A DNA stretch of 64,000 bases. It comes from Stomoxys calcitrans (taxonomy: Eukaryota > Arthropoda > Insecta > Diptera > Muscidae). Location of the stretch: NCBI RefSeq assembly GCF_963082655.1, contig NC_081555.1:30303266-30367265 (forward strand). Reading direction: 5' to 3'. The position numbers and the translations under genes are program-made. Below are positions 22,037-34,830 of this stretch, piece after piece (the first letter of the stretch is position 1; every line of letters begins with the position of its first letter). The notes beneath the pieces are model-generated. The model worked only from the letters and a program-made list of their open reading frames with translations. It had not been told where the DNA came from and did not search any database.

Positions 22037-23495
22037 TTGCTTGTATCACCATGTCATATATACCTGTGTGAGGGAGGGACACGAAGGTCATTCCAAAACC
22101 AGGGAAACCCTACCACACGAAGGCGAAAATCTCGTTCTATTAGTCTGTCATCCTTCATGCTGAGGACCCTTTGCACTTGCAAGATAGCCATTGGCAAAAG
22201 TTGGGGGTTTAACCCCAGTGTTATGCATTCGTTATATACTGCAGTTGTCAGACCTATCATGATATATGGTCCTGTGGTCTGGTGGACGGCGCTTCAAAAA
22301 GTCGCCTTCTGTTCAATAGTCAACCGCATCCAAAGGATGGCTTGTTTGTGCATCACAGCCGAGGCACTGAGCACGACACCATCTGATGCACTGACAAATT
22401 AAAGCGACCACTGCGTGAGGTTAAGGGAGCTTTCTCATTGGTCGTGTGGCCGCTACAGGCACTGTGTTATCCTTGATACAATATCCGATGTTCCAGGCAG
22501 TGTTAATTACACCCTACCTGAGCCGCTTTTTGATAAAAAGTACTGTACCTTGGTTCCTGATAGAACCGATTGGAACTACGTAATAGAAGTTTCATAGACT
22601 TCTATACGGATGGTTCCAAACTAGGCGACCATGTGGGCTTTTTACTCTAAAGAACTAGAACTAATCATATCGAAAAGGTTACCCGACCACTACAGTGTAT
22701 ATCAAGCAGAGAACCTTGCAATAAAGGAAGTGGTTGAATGGATAAGACATAATGTCATTACGACAATTGGCATAAATATCTCCTCAGACAGCCAGACAGC
22801 CATTAAATGTATTTCTAAACTCAAAAACCACCCTCGACTGTCGCAGATCTCTCAACCAGATGGCTGAACAGTTCAAAATTCACCTGTTCTGGGTGCCGGG
22901 CCACAGAGATATCCTAGGGAATTATAAAGCGGACGAGCTTGCGAAACTAGTAACTACCTTACACATTCCAGGGAAACTGGAATCTATGGGTATGCCTCTA
23001 TTGACATGTAAGCTAAGTTTTCAGGACCAGGCCCGAAGGACAACGAATGATAGATGGTCACTAAGAGGCTGCTGTGAGCATTCCAAAACTGTGGCCTAAT
23101 CTAGATTTGAAGAGGTCTGACGCTTTGTTGTAACTAGCTAGAATGGACGTCTCAGTCATTGTGTCCGTCATGACAGGTCACCGTCTAATCGGAAAACTTG
23201 CTGACAGACTGAAGGTTGCCAGTAACGACTTTTGCAGAGGCTTTGAGGACATCGAAGAAGAAGAGACTACAGAAGACCTTCTGGCAGTCAGAAGGAGTTC
23301 CATTTTAGGTTCTCATTTCTTTGAGAACCTGTCTAGTTAAGCGGATGTGAACATTCGCAAGTTGTTGGGCTTTTTAAAGCAATCTGGATGGTTCAACGGT
23401 AGGAATTAAAACGCATATTCTTTCTTCTGTTATTGCGGTATCACAATGGACGAAAACTCTAAGTGGATCTGATGGCAGACTGCCATTTAAACCTA
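22037..23495 (+). mobile_element. Longest family B non-LTR relic: RT end, RNase H, C-terminus
   Basis: 22090-22400 encodes the RT thumb and connection (LYTAVVRPIMIYGPVVWW, NRIQRMACLCITAEALSTTP). 22590-22860 encodes RNase H with D in DFYTDGSKL, E in SVYQAENLAI and D in NISSDSQTAIK. 22860-23060 completes it with FWVPGHRDILGNYKADELAK, so all four acidic catalytic positions are visible, although frameshifts separate them. 23190-23300 is the C-terminal cluster, damaged (DFCRGFEDIEEEETTEDLL). The 3' end is GGCAGACTGCCATTTAAACC then TAACCTAATC. It is the best reference for family B here. Confidence 0.8.
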
Positions 23496-23585
23496 ACCTA
23501 ATCTAATATAGACATAAATATTTTAGAAGTTGTAAAGCCGTTTTAGCCTCTGTAGAACTCCAGCTCTTTATTTTCAAATCATCAT

Positions 23586-23588
<3 letters not shown>

Positions 23589-23619
<31 letters not shown>
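23589..23619. repeat. (TA)n microsatellite
   Basis: About 15 TA dinucleotides. Confidence 0.9.
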
Positions 23620-23621
<2 letters not shown>

Positions 23622-24900
23622 CGAATAATGATACTTTGTTTATTCTTTTATACTAATCCTTAAAAATAAACTATAATTCTAAACATATGATTTTACAGCT
23701 GTTCGATCTGCTAATCTAACATATGATCATAAATAATGGGTGTACACATTAAATAGATATTACTATTAGAGCAGTTCACTATGAAACATATATTGTTACA
23801 CCACACTACCACTAAAACCTCCCCTAATCTATCATATAATCCTTCAAACTAATCACTGACATATTGTAATACTTCTACAACTTAAAACACTGTGGATTAA
23901 TCATAGGCTCTCCTAACCTCAACTAAAGCTCTGCAAGCTCTCTGATTAGACAAGTGACTACTAATTGTAAATGACTTTTGTAAGCCATAAAATTCAATAA
24001 AAATTCTTTGAAAAAAACCCATTGAAAATTTTCAGTATTGTCTTTTACCTCTTAAATGCATACAAATTGCCTATTGTGGCAAAAAACAAATGCCTTAAAT
24101 TCTTGTGGCTATCAGTGCTAAATTATTCAATAGCCTCTTGGTCATCCACCTGGATTATGCAATTGTTTCTATTAATAATCCATCGTAAAATGTAAGTGGT
24201 AATACATCATCGCGGCCATCGTCATCATCATTACCACCATAGCCTAGCTATGGCTTAGGTTTCAACAGCTCCATACAAAAAAATGAAAAGTGGTTTGAAC
24301 ATGGATTTGGGTTTTACACTCTCCGTCTGGTTAGCAAAAGCAGGTTGGCTGGCTAGCTAGCTAGCCGACTGGCTGGTCTTGGATCTTGTAATGAAAGCAG
24401 GTTTTTTATCCATTTGGCTACAAAAACCGCTTTAATTAGCCATGAATGAAAATGGCCAAACAAACTAACGTGATGGTGCTGGTAAATGGACAGAATAGTG
24501 AACCACAAATTATTTCTGCCTGTTGACGACGTCACAAATTCAAAAGTATGTCAACCACTTTGAGGCTTCGAACAACTATTAATTTGCCTTAAACCCATAA
24601 TGACGACAATTCGCCATCACCGGGTACAAGTCCAGTTTGGAGATGGTATTTTTGGAATTTTTCTTTCTTAAGATCAAAATGCAGTTTGCCGGAGATAATA
24701 TAAAACTCTGATTGGTTGCCCACAGGCGTAGAAACAGGACGCTAGAAAATTTGATGGGAAAAGACCAAAAATATTCCGGAAGGATGTGAAATGTGGTTTG
24801 TGGATAAACAAAACTGCTACTACTCCTGTCAACCAAATGACCAATATGGCCTATTTATAAACCTCAAAGACCTATGCCAAATTTCAAGTGGATTGCCTTC
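23620..24900. other. Non-genic DNA
   Basis: No gene or known element. A GGCTGGCTAGCTAGCTAGC stretch sits at 24347-24367. The minus frame 24579-24836 (85 codons) has no recognised domain. Confidence 0.4.
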
Positions 24901-24917
24901 ATTAGTTCGAACACTAT

Positions 24918-25345
24918 TACGGCAGACGAGGGCGGTCCCAAAAGTAGCATAATATTCATGGCGTTAGTAGTAAGAAAACAATTTTCATAAAAAGAGGCAA
25001 CCTTCTATAAACGTATGTTTTTTCTTCTATAATGAATTTGTACATATGGAATAAATTATCATATATTGAAAAAAAATTTCTAAGATCCATGAATTAAAGT
25101 TCGAATTGCTTCAGAATTTGTTCCCTCGGATTTTGTTTTTTTTTTTTTAACATAAAAGAATGAATACGCGGTTCATGGCTATTTTGAGGAGCTATAAACA
25201 GGGCATCGAAACTATTGAAACCCGCTGGAAATGTGTATAGGGCTAAAAGGAGATTATTTTGAGAAATAAAGAAAATTTCTCCAAATTTTTTTGTTTTTTC
25301 TTGTAAGATCGGTACCAAAAGTAGGCCCGCCGTCGTATAATATCA
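24918..25345 (+). mobile_element. Internally deleted mariner-like element, 3' part
   Basis: 25185-25270 encodes, with frameshifts, a KQGIETIETRWKCV then KGDYF-like end, the usual C-terminus of a mariner transposase. The left edge TACGGCAGACGAGGGCGGTC (24918-24937) and the reversed right edge TATACGACGGCGGGCC (ending near 25341) are similar enough to be decayed terminal inverted repeats. Most of the transposase is missing. Confidence 0.45.
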
Positions 25346-25349
25346 AGGA

Positions 25350-25790
25350 TATCAAACTAAATCATAAATAGATATTATCAGGTATAAAAAACCGTGTAAG
25401 GAACGGTAAGATTAGATTGGTTCACTATGCATTCTATGGATGGTAAACCCCCCAAGCACTCTTTGTTGCCTACGTCAATGTTGACTTCGATCAACTGCAT
25501 TCAAAGTGGATAATGTTCAAGCTCAATGGCCAAATACTTGTTCACATATTTTTCTTTATTGGATGTAGCAGGGATGTTGTTTTTTTTTTTTTAATTTAAC
25601 ACCAGTATTAAAGCCATGATTAAGGTTAACTTTACAATGCGTAAAATATGTGCTTGCTGCAAAGTTGTTCTGTAATTGAAATGTTCGTTTTTAGAGATGG
25701 AGGCAAACTTGTCATCTTTCTTTGCAATGTTTTTTTTTTTTTGAAAGACCTTGAAATTATTTAAATACATTAACTCTAGAGTGGAATAAA
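25350..25790. other. Non-genic AT-rich DNA
   Basis: T-runs at 25577-25592 and 25729-25742. No gene seen. Confidence 0.4.
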
Positions 25791-25795
25791 AACAA

Positions 25796-27190
25796 TTAAT
25801 TGTCATCATCAAGTTTCGAGAAGTGTTTCACGACTTGATTTTTCCATCGGAGTTTTGGTTGTCCCGATTTGCATGAACCACATTGACTTCCTTCAAAAGA
25901 CTTCTTTGCTGGAGCTTCTTCATCATTCTGACAAGATGACTTAGCCAAATAAAAACGTTGCATACGACGCCGATACTCTCCATCAATACAAACTGGTACA
26001 AAGAACCTTTCTCTCAAACACTCCAAGCACTCCCTCGTCTACTTTCCCAAGTACCCATGCCCCGGAACCATATAACAACACGGGTAGTATCAGTGTCTTA
26101 TGTAGTGCAATCTTTGTCTGCCGAGTGGTGGCTATGCTCCTCAGCTGCTTGCTCAATCCAAAGTAGCATTTGTTTGCCACTATTATTTATTTTGTTTTGT
26201 TTGCCACATTATAATTTTTCATTTTTCCATTATGCCTTATCTTCATTTACTGCCAGACTCACTGATTCTCTTTCGATTCTTTCAAAGGCTGCAGTTACTA
26301 TTTACGGTGACCGACCCACGATATCGATGTTGTCCGCATAGGCGAGTAGCATGTATTATCTTATGAGTAGTGTTTCGTGCCTATTAACACCTGCTTCTCG
26401 TTTAATCTTCCCTTTTTGAAACCTAGTTTGGTATAGAATAGTTCAGAGAAATTTTCTCAGCTAGCATCATCCTGCAGAGTCTTATTAATTTTCCAGGGAT
26501 ACCAAACTCAACCATGGCTTGAAATACCTTCAAACGAATAAGGCCGTCGAAAGCGACTTGATAGTAAACGAAGAGATGGTACGAGTAGTAAGAAATAAGA
26601 AGAGATGGTCAGTGTGAATATTTGGTCTATAATGGATTAACAAGGCTTTAGGCCGGATTGTTAGAGCTCAATTATCTCATTGACGTGTAGGGCTGTCGAT
26701 AGAAGCTTTTGTAGTTAACGAGAGATGGTAACGGTTGACCTGTCCTTCTCGGGTCTCTTTCAGGATATGGAGCAGTGTGAAAATCTGATCTTTGGTGGAT
26801 TTAACAGATCTAAGGCCTGTTTTTATCTTTCACACTGTACGTTCGAGAGTATCTTGTATGCGAAGGGGAGGAGTCTTATAATATGCTGAGATTCTTGTCT
26901 GCGTTCTTCTAGACAGATCGTGCAGGCAAGCTGATGCATACGCCTTATGGTGCATGTCGGATCCGGTCTTAATTAGCTCAGCGGGCAACCAATCGGCTTT
27001 TGCTGCCTTGCTGTTCTTCAGTCGAATCACAACTACTTGGACCTTATTCTGACTAGGAGGTAAACATTCTATACCATCATCAGGGATTGGTTCATCGGTA
27101 TCTTTTTTGCCACCATCGTCTGATATAAACAGCTGGGTAAAATGATCTTTTCATATTCCAAGCACAGTATCTGTATCAGTAGCTAGATAT
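25796..27190 (-). mobile_element. RTE-like non-LTR reverse-transcriptase relic
   Basis: On minus, the N-proximal piece is 26830-27030 (RLKNSKAAKADWLPAELIKT), the RT palm start typical of RTE-type elements. The C-terminal part at 25983-26180 reads ANKCYFGLSKQLRS followed by TKIALHKTLILPVLLYGSGA and VFERKVL. 25796-25935 continues with DEEAPAKKSFE and LRWKNQVVKHFSKLDDD. The order fits one element read on minus, with the middle decayed and no intact YADD seen. Codons are interrupted by frameshifts. It is a different class from families A, B and D, because no RNase H follows. Confidence 0.75.
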
Positions 27191-27194
27191 CCTT

Positions 27195-27595
27195 CTTTGT
27201 CTCTGCAGGAGGATGTGCCTGCACCTAAGTGATTGGTTTATTGTTTGATTCTTTTGTCAAATTTGTTGTTTAATTCTTTTGCCAAATTGTTGTTTGATTC
27301 TTATGGCAAATTTCCAGACTTCATTCTGACTCCTGTACATCTCAATTCTCTTAGATCTATCCATTTAATTTTTCTTTCTGCGGGATAGACGTTTATCGAG
27401 GTTATAATGATGAAAAATAAGTAAATTCTTCACAAATTTCTGGGATTTTGACGAATTTCATAACCTTCTTAAAAAGAATCTCCTTTCTTCGAAACATCAC
27501 ATTGAAGTTTTTAATGTTCTCACCATTTAAATGACCCGCCCAAGCTTGCTGTATTATCTTTTTGAGAATGAAGAAACACGAATAAATAGTACTAT
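27195..27595. other. Non-genic DNA
   Basis: A TTGTTTGATTCTT-type phrase repeats three times at 27240-27305. No gene recognised. Confidence 0.4.
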
Positions 27596-27599
27596 AACG

Positions 27600-28470
27600 A
27601 TTTATAAATGATTTTTTTTTTGTGCAATTAGCACATCTTCAAGAAAGATTAGCTGTTCCGCACAAGACATTAACAAGCAAATTCCATTATCACGTACTAA
27701 GCCATAGCGACAACACTTTGTTCTTTCAATTTCTACACACATTGGGACTTCCTGTTAAACAAAAAGAACAAAAAGATTCCTCACTAGACAGATTTTTCAC
27801 ATATATAACGGATATGTTAAACATTAAAATCTAATTAGTATAAATACTCTCACTCATTGTATAAATAAATAGAGACAGCTTTCATTAAAGGCTTTTAATT
27901 TTTTTTTTCGATTTCATTGCAATTGAAGTGAAACTGTTTGAACACGCTTTGGATACTTAAGAAATTAGAATACAATTAGTGCTCTCTTTGTGTTAATTAA
28001 TTTCAGTTAGCTTAGGTACGGAAATCAACAGGATCGCCCAAAAGAATATTGACCTATTTATTAAGCAAACTCTTGGACAACTACAAAGCAGTCATTTACT
28101 TGTATTTTTCATAGAGAAGGTTGTGGAATTATAGATTGTATAATGCGCAATACATAAGTTAAGATCTATTCACAGTTGGATACATCAATGCACCAAAAAT
28201 ACATTAACTGATCATGAAGTTTTTATGTTTAATGTTGAAGAATACCTGCTTAAAATTGAAGTTTTTTTACGAATAATTAGCACTTGCCTAGGAGACCAGA
28301 ACATATACATACAGTGCGAAAATTGACAAGCAAATTCCATTACTGTTCAAATACTGTGTTTGTTGAAGATTTATTTGTTCTTTCAATCATATTGAAACTT
28401 CCTGGTAAACAAAAAGAAACAACATTCTTTCTAGCTTGCAAATTTTTTCAGACGTGTTCCCCATAATAAT
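27600..28470 (+). repeat. Divergent direct duplication, spacing about 650 bp
   Basis: 27615-27790 and 28270-28440 share, in order, AATTAGCAC, GACAAGCAAATTCCATTA-like, TTTGTTCTTTCAAT and ACTTCCTGTTAAACAAAAAG-like phrases with indels between. Both produce short open frames starting MQLAHLQ/MPRRPEH. These are probably two old copies of one unidentified element or gene fragment. Confidence 0.55.
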
Positions 28471-28539
28471 GTTATTGGGCATTTATAATATAAACTTACC
28501 CCATCTGTGAGACTTTCTATGAATCTTTTCTTAGAATTC

Positions 28540-28726
<187 letters not shown>

Positions 28727-28807
28727 TTTTGTTTATAAGACTCGTATAAACATAGACATACTCAATGACATATTGAATAAAATGAACAGTTCTATAAATA
28801 GATTTAA

Positions 28808-29065
28808 ACGTTGCACAGTGGGATGAGAACAAATAAGTGGAAATAAGTCTGCCATTTTGGAACGGATAGAGATATCTTCATGAATTTTACATGGTTATAG
28901 CTGAGGTGTTACCTAGTTTATATGCAGAGCCCTAGAAGTCACAGGGGCCCATTGGTGAGCCTTCAAAGTTGGTAACCTCGGCCCTACAAAATTTTGTTCG
29001 GGCTGTCAAATTTTATGACAATGTCTCTATCCGTGAAAAAAATGTTTTTGTGGTATACATAGAAC
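28808..29065 (+). mobile_element. CACAGTGGGA-family MITE, left part
   Basis: It starts CACAGTGGGATGAGAACAAATA, then CGGATAGAGATATC, and later GGTAACCTCGGCCCTACAAA. The same order of phrases occurs on minus at 56065-55740 and at the start of 37982-38608. No coding capacity and no clear right end. Confidence 0.5.
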
Positions 29066-30920
29066 AAATACATGTATTATACAAGCAACTAAAAAATAAC
29101 TTTTTGAAGGTTGCAAAATATTTAAGCAAACTGTATGTTCCTTAAGGAGTACTAAGAAATGATTAATTTTCCAGGCAGAAGACAACTCTGCAAACAATGA
29201 TATTTGGCTAGAGAGTTATTTATATTTGGAATTTGTATCAATATTGACAGTACGAGCAAACGAAAATCGAAGAATTCTTACATAAGAACCAGTCCATGCA
29301 ATATACCTCGATACCATTAATTAAAAGCATAAATAATTGAAAACATCACAAAACTCTATTCCACATTCTTATAAAGTCTAAAAATCACTCTTGCTTAAAG
29401 TTTGAACTTACCTATCCTAAGGAACAGAATGAGCGGGGTCGTTTGCTTCTCTTTTTTGATGTTTTCGAGTGAAGCTACTGGAACATTGAAGGGAACCACA
29501 ACCTAAAAGAAAAAGAGGATATTAATACTTTTTATGAATATGTACTGGGTATTCTATTAATTGGCATTAACTAGATTATGTATGTCAATTTTATGATTCA
29601 CTGACAAGCTGAAATTTGACGCTCAATTTGATTTCTGTATGGATAGATGATCAATGTCTACTCTTGGATACATCAAGAGGTGGTCGAAGATATTTGATTT
29701 ATCCAAGAGTGATGCCTATCAACCCTATCAACGAGGTATGCTTATCAACAAGTAATGCCTATTAATGAGGGATACTTATCAAGAAGTGATGCCTATAACG
29801 AGTGATGCCTATCTCTTGCTACCGTTGGTAAGCATCACTCGCTTATTGGATTTTGACTTATGCTTTCTTCTCACTCCATCGCTTTCTTTAACAAATGTTT
29901 ATCTAGCTTACTGTTCGACATCTACAGGCCATTTAGCATGGGTAACTTTTCTCTTCCCAGAGATCCAGAGGTGCTGGACTTAATCTATAAGTACGGAAGA
30001 TAGACTAGTGGATATAATAAAAACACTTTTGTTACGCCAATGAAGTTACTACATGACTTCTCATTTTGTCGTATTGAGATTTCTGGGTATTAGCCGTAAT
30101 TTATGGTTTGATGCCACGATTAGCGAGCTGGATCGCAGTATCGCTTTATATATCGCGACAAGGAACTCTCTTAGTCGCCTTATATTGGTTGAGAAGTCTA
30201 GATACACTGTGGAACAAATTTAGGGTCATGGTCTGGAGGTCAGAAAGAACAAACCCCCAAAAGGTTCGAAGTTCTCAGGTCAAAACTATTTTTGGGCTCT
30301 TTTTATATAACGTTGACCGAAGGGTACAATATTTTCTGGGATATATCAAAAACTCGAATTTTTAACGAAATTGTTTGTCCTAAAGGGGGATAGAGTCGAG
30401 CTAATTTGACAAAAAACATCTCAAGAAATGGAGGATTTTTTATTGCTAACTGAAAAGAAATCGTCTGACAACAGATGGATACGATCACAGGCAGCACACC
30501 ACTCTTTAGACGTTCGTAGCGGCCAAACTCAGTATAGTAGTGTTGCTCTTTAACCTTCCATCTGTCAGGCCTACAGTCCGAAGCATGTTAGTTTATAGTT
30601 TTGAAATTAAATCCACATCCGAATTGGAATATGGAGATTTAATTTGGCTACCACAAGCTTATCCTTTTAACCATTTTACAACATATTTTGCTTTATGAAT
30701 CAATTTTGCCTTTTAATTCTTTGCGATTTTCTAGGTCATTTTCCTCAAATTGGCTGGCTTTTTTTCCAGCTTAAATGTGTTGCGGTTCATATTCACCAAC
30801 AATGTAGATGACTTCGAAACCGCTGTTATGTTCTTGTATTTTTTTCTTTTGTACACTTGGAGTCTGCCAATGAATATTACCAACAACTGCTAACGTTGTT
30901 GTTTATTGCAGGTTTCTGAA
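29066..30920. other. Non-genic DNA with short degenerate repeats
   Basis: 29705-29815 carries four degenerate copies of AGTGATGCCTATCAA spaced about 20-45 bases. No gene recognised. The open frames at 29765-29983 and 30108-30365 have no domain. Confidence 0.4.
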
Positions 30921-30924
30921 CTAT

Positions 30925-31460
30925 ACTCAGTAAGGATGTCGAATGTCCTAACAAAACTCACTGTGCTAGTTGTCAGCGAAATCGGGTAATAAATGCGCTT
31001 TTTATGGGTCCAAGACCTCGAATCTGAAGATCGGCATATATTTGCAGCCATATCCAAACATTGTCTGATCTTGTCTACAATCGGTACGGACGTCGAGGTG
31101 TCTAACATAACTCGCTGTGCTAAATTTCATAGAAATTGGGTAATAAATGGGCCCTTTATGAACGTAAGACCTGAAATCGGCAGACCGGGCTAATAGGGGC
31201 TATACCAAGATATAGTCTGATGTAGCCCATCTTTGAACTTAACCTGCCCATGGACAAAAAAAGGATCTGTGCAAAGTTTCAGCTTAATGTCTTAATTTTT
31301 AAAGACTGTAGCGCGATTTTAACCGAGATATGTCCGTATTTCATGGACATGGCTAAATCGTCAAAGATTTTTAAGAGGCTCAAGATATGAATAGCTTGAT
31401 GTGCTGCAAACGCAATGACAAATGAATATCCCCCAACCCTTCGATGGGGGTTATTTTAAG
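30925..31460 (+). repeat. Repeat 1 block
   Basis: GGGTAATAAATG occurs at 30984 and again at 31138, a spacing of 154, with CGGCATATATTTGCAGCCAT and a closing TTCGATGGGGGTTATT. Same family as 12.2 and 32.7 kb. Confidence 0.75.
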
Positions 31461-31539
31461 GGGACAAGTGTCGGGGGCGGCTTCCACCACCAATTTATAT
31501 TTTATGGCAAGTAAGTAAAAGATAGGCGTAGAGTACAAG

Positions 31540-32110
31540 TCTATTATATAAGAATGAAAGTATTGTGCTTTGTGTGTTTGTTCCGAGCAGACTCAAAAAC
31601 GTCTGAACCAATTTTCACAGATGGGTGAGTTTGACCCCCGGTAAAAAAAGGGAACTCAATTTTGTGATAGGTAGGGAGCAGACCCTACGCCTAACCCTAA
31701 TTTTCAAAGAAGCCAGATTTCTAAGATGGGTGCACCGATTTACATTATGGTAACCCAAAACACAAAATTGGTATAAAACTTTGGAGTCAAATAACCGTGG
31801 GAGACGTCCCACCCCAAAACCCATCCAAACGGACATGTTTACCGATTGACACAATACGGGTATCAAATGGAAGGTATTTACGAGTAGATTATGAACTTGA
31901 TATAACAATTTGACCCCAAGTGTTGGGGGTTCCCACCCCACCACCAAAAACGATTCAAAAATTACATGTTTTCCGATTGGGGCAATATGGGTATCAAGTG
32001 AAAGGTAATTGGAAGTAGAATGCGAAACTTATATAAGAAATGGATTTTTTGCCGATCGAGACAGTATAGGTCTTAAACGAAAGTTAATCTTAAGTAGAAT
32101 ACGCAACATT
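31540..32110 (+). repeat. Repeat 2 block with its head
   Basis: The head GACTCAAAAACGTCTGAACC lies at 31591-31610. Units with ATGGGTATCAAGTGAAAGGT and CCCACCCC phrases follow. Confidence 0.75.
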
Positions 32111-32455
32111 TATACAAATTTTGGTCAATTTTCGCTCTCTAGAGGCTCAAAAGTCAAGATCCGAGATCGGATTAAATGGGAGCTATATCAGGTTATGATT
32201 TGATTTAGACCATACATGGCATAATTGTTGAAAGTCATAACAAAACAAAGGCTAAAGAAGTCAAGATCCGAGATCGGTATATTGACAGCTATTTTAAAGC
32301 ATGGCCGTATACAGCCCACTTACAATCCCAACCGACCCAGAATTCGTGCAAAATTTCAATCATATAGCTTCATTCCTTCGATGGTTAGCGAGCTTTCTAT
32401 AGACAGATATGAATATGCGGAAGTCCATCGACTATCTATGACCAATCTCATACGA
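32111..32455 (+). repeat. Repeat 1 fragment
   Basis: Phrases AAAAGTCAAGATCCGAGATC (twice, near 32148 and 32258), AGCTATATCAGGTTATGA, and CTTTCTATAGACAGA at the end. Confidence 0.65.
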
Positions 32456-32559
32456 GTATACGTTTGTTACATGTACTCAACGTTATGTGTGAATTGCATC
32501 CACTTACACTTAATGCTTTTTTATGCCCACCACCGAAAGATGAGGGTATATTAATTTTG

Positions 32560-33590
32560 TCATTCAATTTGCAACACATCGAAATATCCATTTCCGACCC
32601 TATAAAGTATATATAGTCTGTCCGTCTGTCTGTTAAAATCACGCTACAGTCTTTAAAAATAGAGATATTGAGCTGAAACTTTGCACAGATTCTTTTTTGT
32701 CCATATGCATATTAAGTTCGAAGATGGGCTATATCGGACTATATCTTGATATAGTCCCCATATAGACTGAATTGCCGATTTGGGGTCTTAGGCCCATAAA
32801 AGCCACATTTATTATCCGATTTTGCTGAAATTTCGGACCGTGAGTTGTGTTAGGCCCTACAATATCTTTCTTCAATTTGGCCCTGATCGGTGCAGATTTG
32901 GATATAGCTGACATATAGACCGATCTCTCGATTTAAGGTCTTGGGCCCATAAAAGGCACATTTATTGTCCGATTTCGTCGAAATTTGGGACAGTGAGTTG
33001 CGTTAGACTCTGCGAAAACTTTTCGCAATTTGGTCTAGATCGGTCCAGGTTTGAATGTAGCTGCCATTAAAACCGATCTCTCGATTAAAGGTTTTCGGAC
33101 CATAAAAGGCGCATTTATGGTCCGATTTCGCTGAAATTTCGGACAGTGAGTTCTTTAAGGCCCTTCGACATTCCTCTTCAATTTGGCCTAGCTTGGTTCA
33201 GATTTGGATATTGCTGTCATATAGACCGATCTCTCGATTTAAAGTCTTGGACCCATAAAAGGCACATTTATAATCCGATTTCGTTGATATTTAACACAGT
33301 GACTTATGTTAGGCTTTTCGTCGTCCATATACGATATATGGTTCAGATCGGTCTATATTTGGATATGGCTAACAAGAAACCAACATATGTTCTACAAAAT
33401 TGAACAATGTCTTGTACTTATTAGACCACTCAATGTCCGGGTTGAATTTGGTCCAAATCGGATCATATTTCGATATAGCTGCTATGGAGGCATAAATTAT
33501 GATTTTTTCATCGGATTATGACGAAATACATATATACCCGAGGTGGTGGGTATCCAAAGTTCGGCCCGGCCGAGCTAAACGCCCTTTTAC
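32560..33590 (-). repeat. Repeat 1 array with exact 153-bp period
   Basis: The phrase CCCATAAAAGGCACATTTAT-like recurs four times, with the fourth base of CCCATAA at 32796, 32949, 33102 and 33255, exactly 153 apart each time. The block ends TATACCCGAGGTGGTGGGTA then AGTTCGGCCCGGCCGAG and CGCCCTTTTACTTG, the usual terminus. Non-coding. Confidence 0.85.
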
Positions 33591-33599
33591 TTGTTTAAC

Positions 33600-34545
33600 C
33601 TCGTAATATGTGAATTGCACCCACTTACGCATTGCTTACATATTTACTAAGTTGTGATGCCAATAATAAACATCATAGTTAAATCAATTATACATCTACT
33701 ATAATACAACAGATAAGAAGAAAATACTCATATTAATAGCAATAGGCAGAGGAAGGAAAAGAATGATGGATTAAAAATAATGTAAATATATAACCTCAAA
33801 TTTTGCAATTAAGTCAAGAGATCTAAATAAAGCGAAGATTTTGATTGTATCAAATTTATATGTAAATTTCAAACGTATTCCAAAATTATGTTGTAAATCC
33901 TTTTCAACGGGATTTCGACCAAACTGTATTTTCTGGATTAAATTTCCTCTATTAATACAATTGTATAATATAATATGGAATTCTATTTCATTACTTGCTC
34001 AAGTAAAAATTACGAAGAAATTAAAAAAAAAATTTCTTGTCATTTCATACTGATATTAAATGCTTTATGTGTGTCAGTCCACTCTCTTAGGTATAATTAC
34101 ATCATTTTAATGTAAATAAATTAACGATTTTAACGGCTATAAATCAAATAAATCGTCTTTTATTTTGTTTTTGTGTATTTTCTTATAATTCTGTATATTT
34201 TAGGGTGTGTTTTATGTGACTTGACAATTCAAGTAAATCTTCATAATCACGAGACGTGAATCTCTTACTCTCTATGAATATTTAGTGTATCCCCACCCAA
34301 TGATGTGATATGAAAAACGTTGCTCAAAATCACACTTCTTGGGGCAGGCAAAATGGTAGACCTCCACTCCTGGATTCGACTACAATACTTTAAGATTATA
34401 TAAGAATGTATGAAGTATGAATACATACCAACTACAATATTTGGCACCTCAGCATGGAGGAGCTAATTTTGAAGCAAATAGACTAACTCATATTAAGAGG
34501 CAGTTGTGTGAAATTACTTAGCATAAAATTTTTAGAAACTATAAT
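33600..34545. other. Non-genic AT-rich DNA
   Basis: No gene or known repeat recognised. Confidence 0.4.
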
Positions 34546-34548
34546 AAG

Positions 34549-34830
34549 CGCACCGAAGCGCAGAGATTAGCATGTCCGCCTATGACGCTAAACGTCTGGG
34601 TTCGAAGCCTGGCAAGACCTTCAGAAAAAATTTTCAGCGGTTGTTTCCCCTGCTAATGCTGGCAACATTTGTGAGGTACTATGCCATGTAAAAACTTATC
34701 TTCGGCACGCCGTTCGGACCCCTTATCATTGAGCTTAAACTTAAATCGGACCGCACTCATTGATATGTAAGAAGTAAGCTCCTGTTCCTTAGTGGAATAT
34801 TCAAGGGCAAAATTTGCAAATTTGCATAAT
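34549..34830 (+). mobile_element. SINE copy 6
   Basis: The head CACCGAAGCGCAGAGATTAG, then GGGTTCGAAGCC, is followed by a body with an internal deletion near 34700 and the tail GGGCAAAATTTGCAAATTTG. ATAATA lies at both edges (about 34541-34546 and 34826-34831), a possible short TSD. Confidence 0.8.

Noticed and set aside
28284..28466. Possible CRISPR-like or ordered repeats in the 27-29 kb region
   Set aside because: There are only two divergent copies and no regular spacers; this is eukaryotic DNA.
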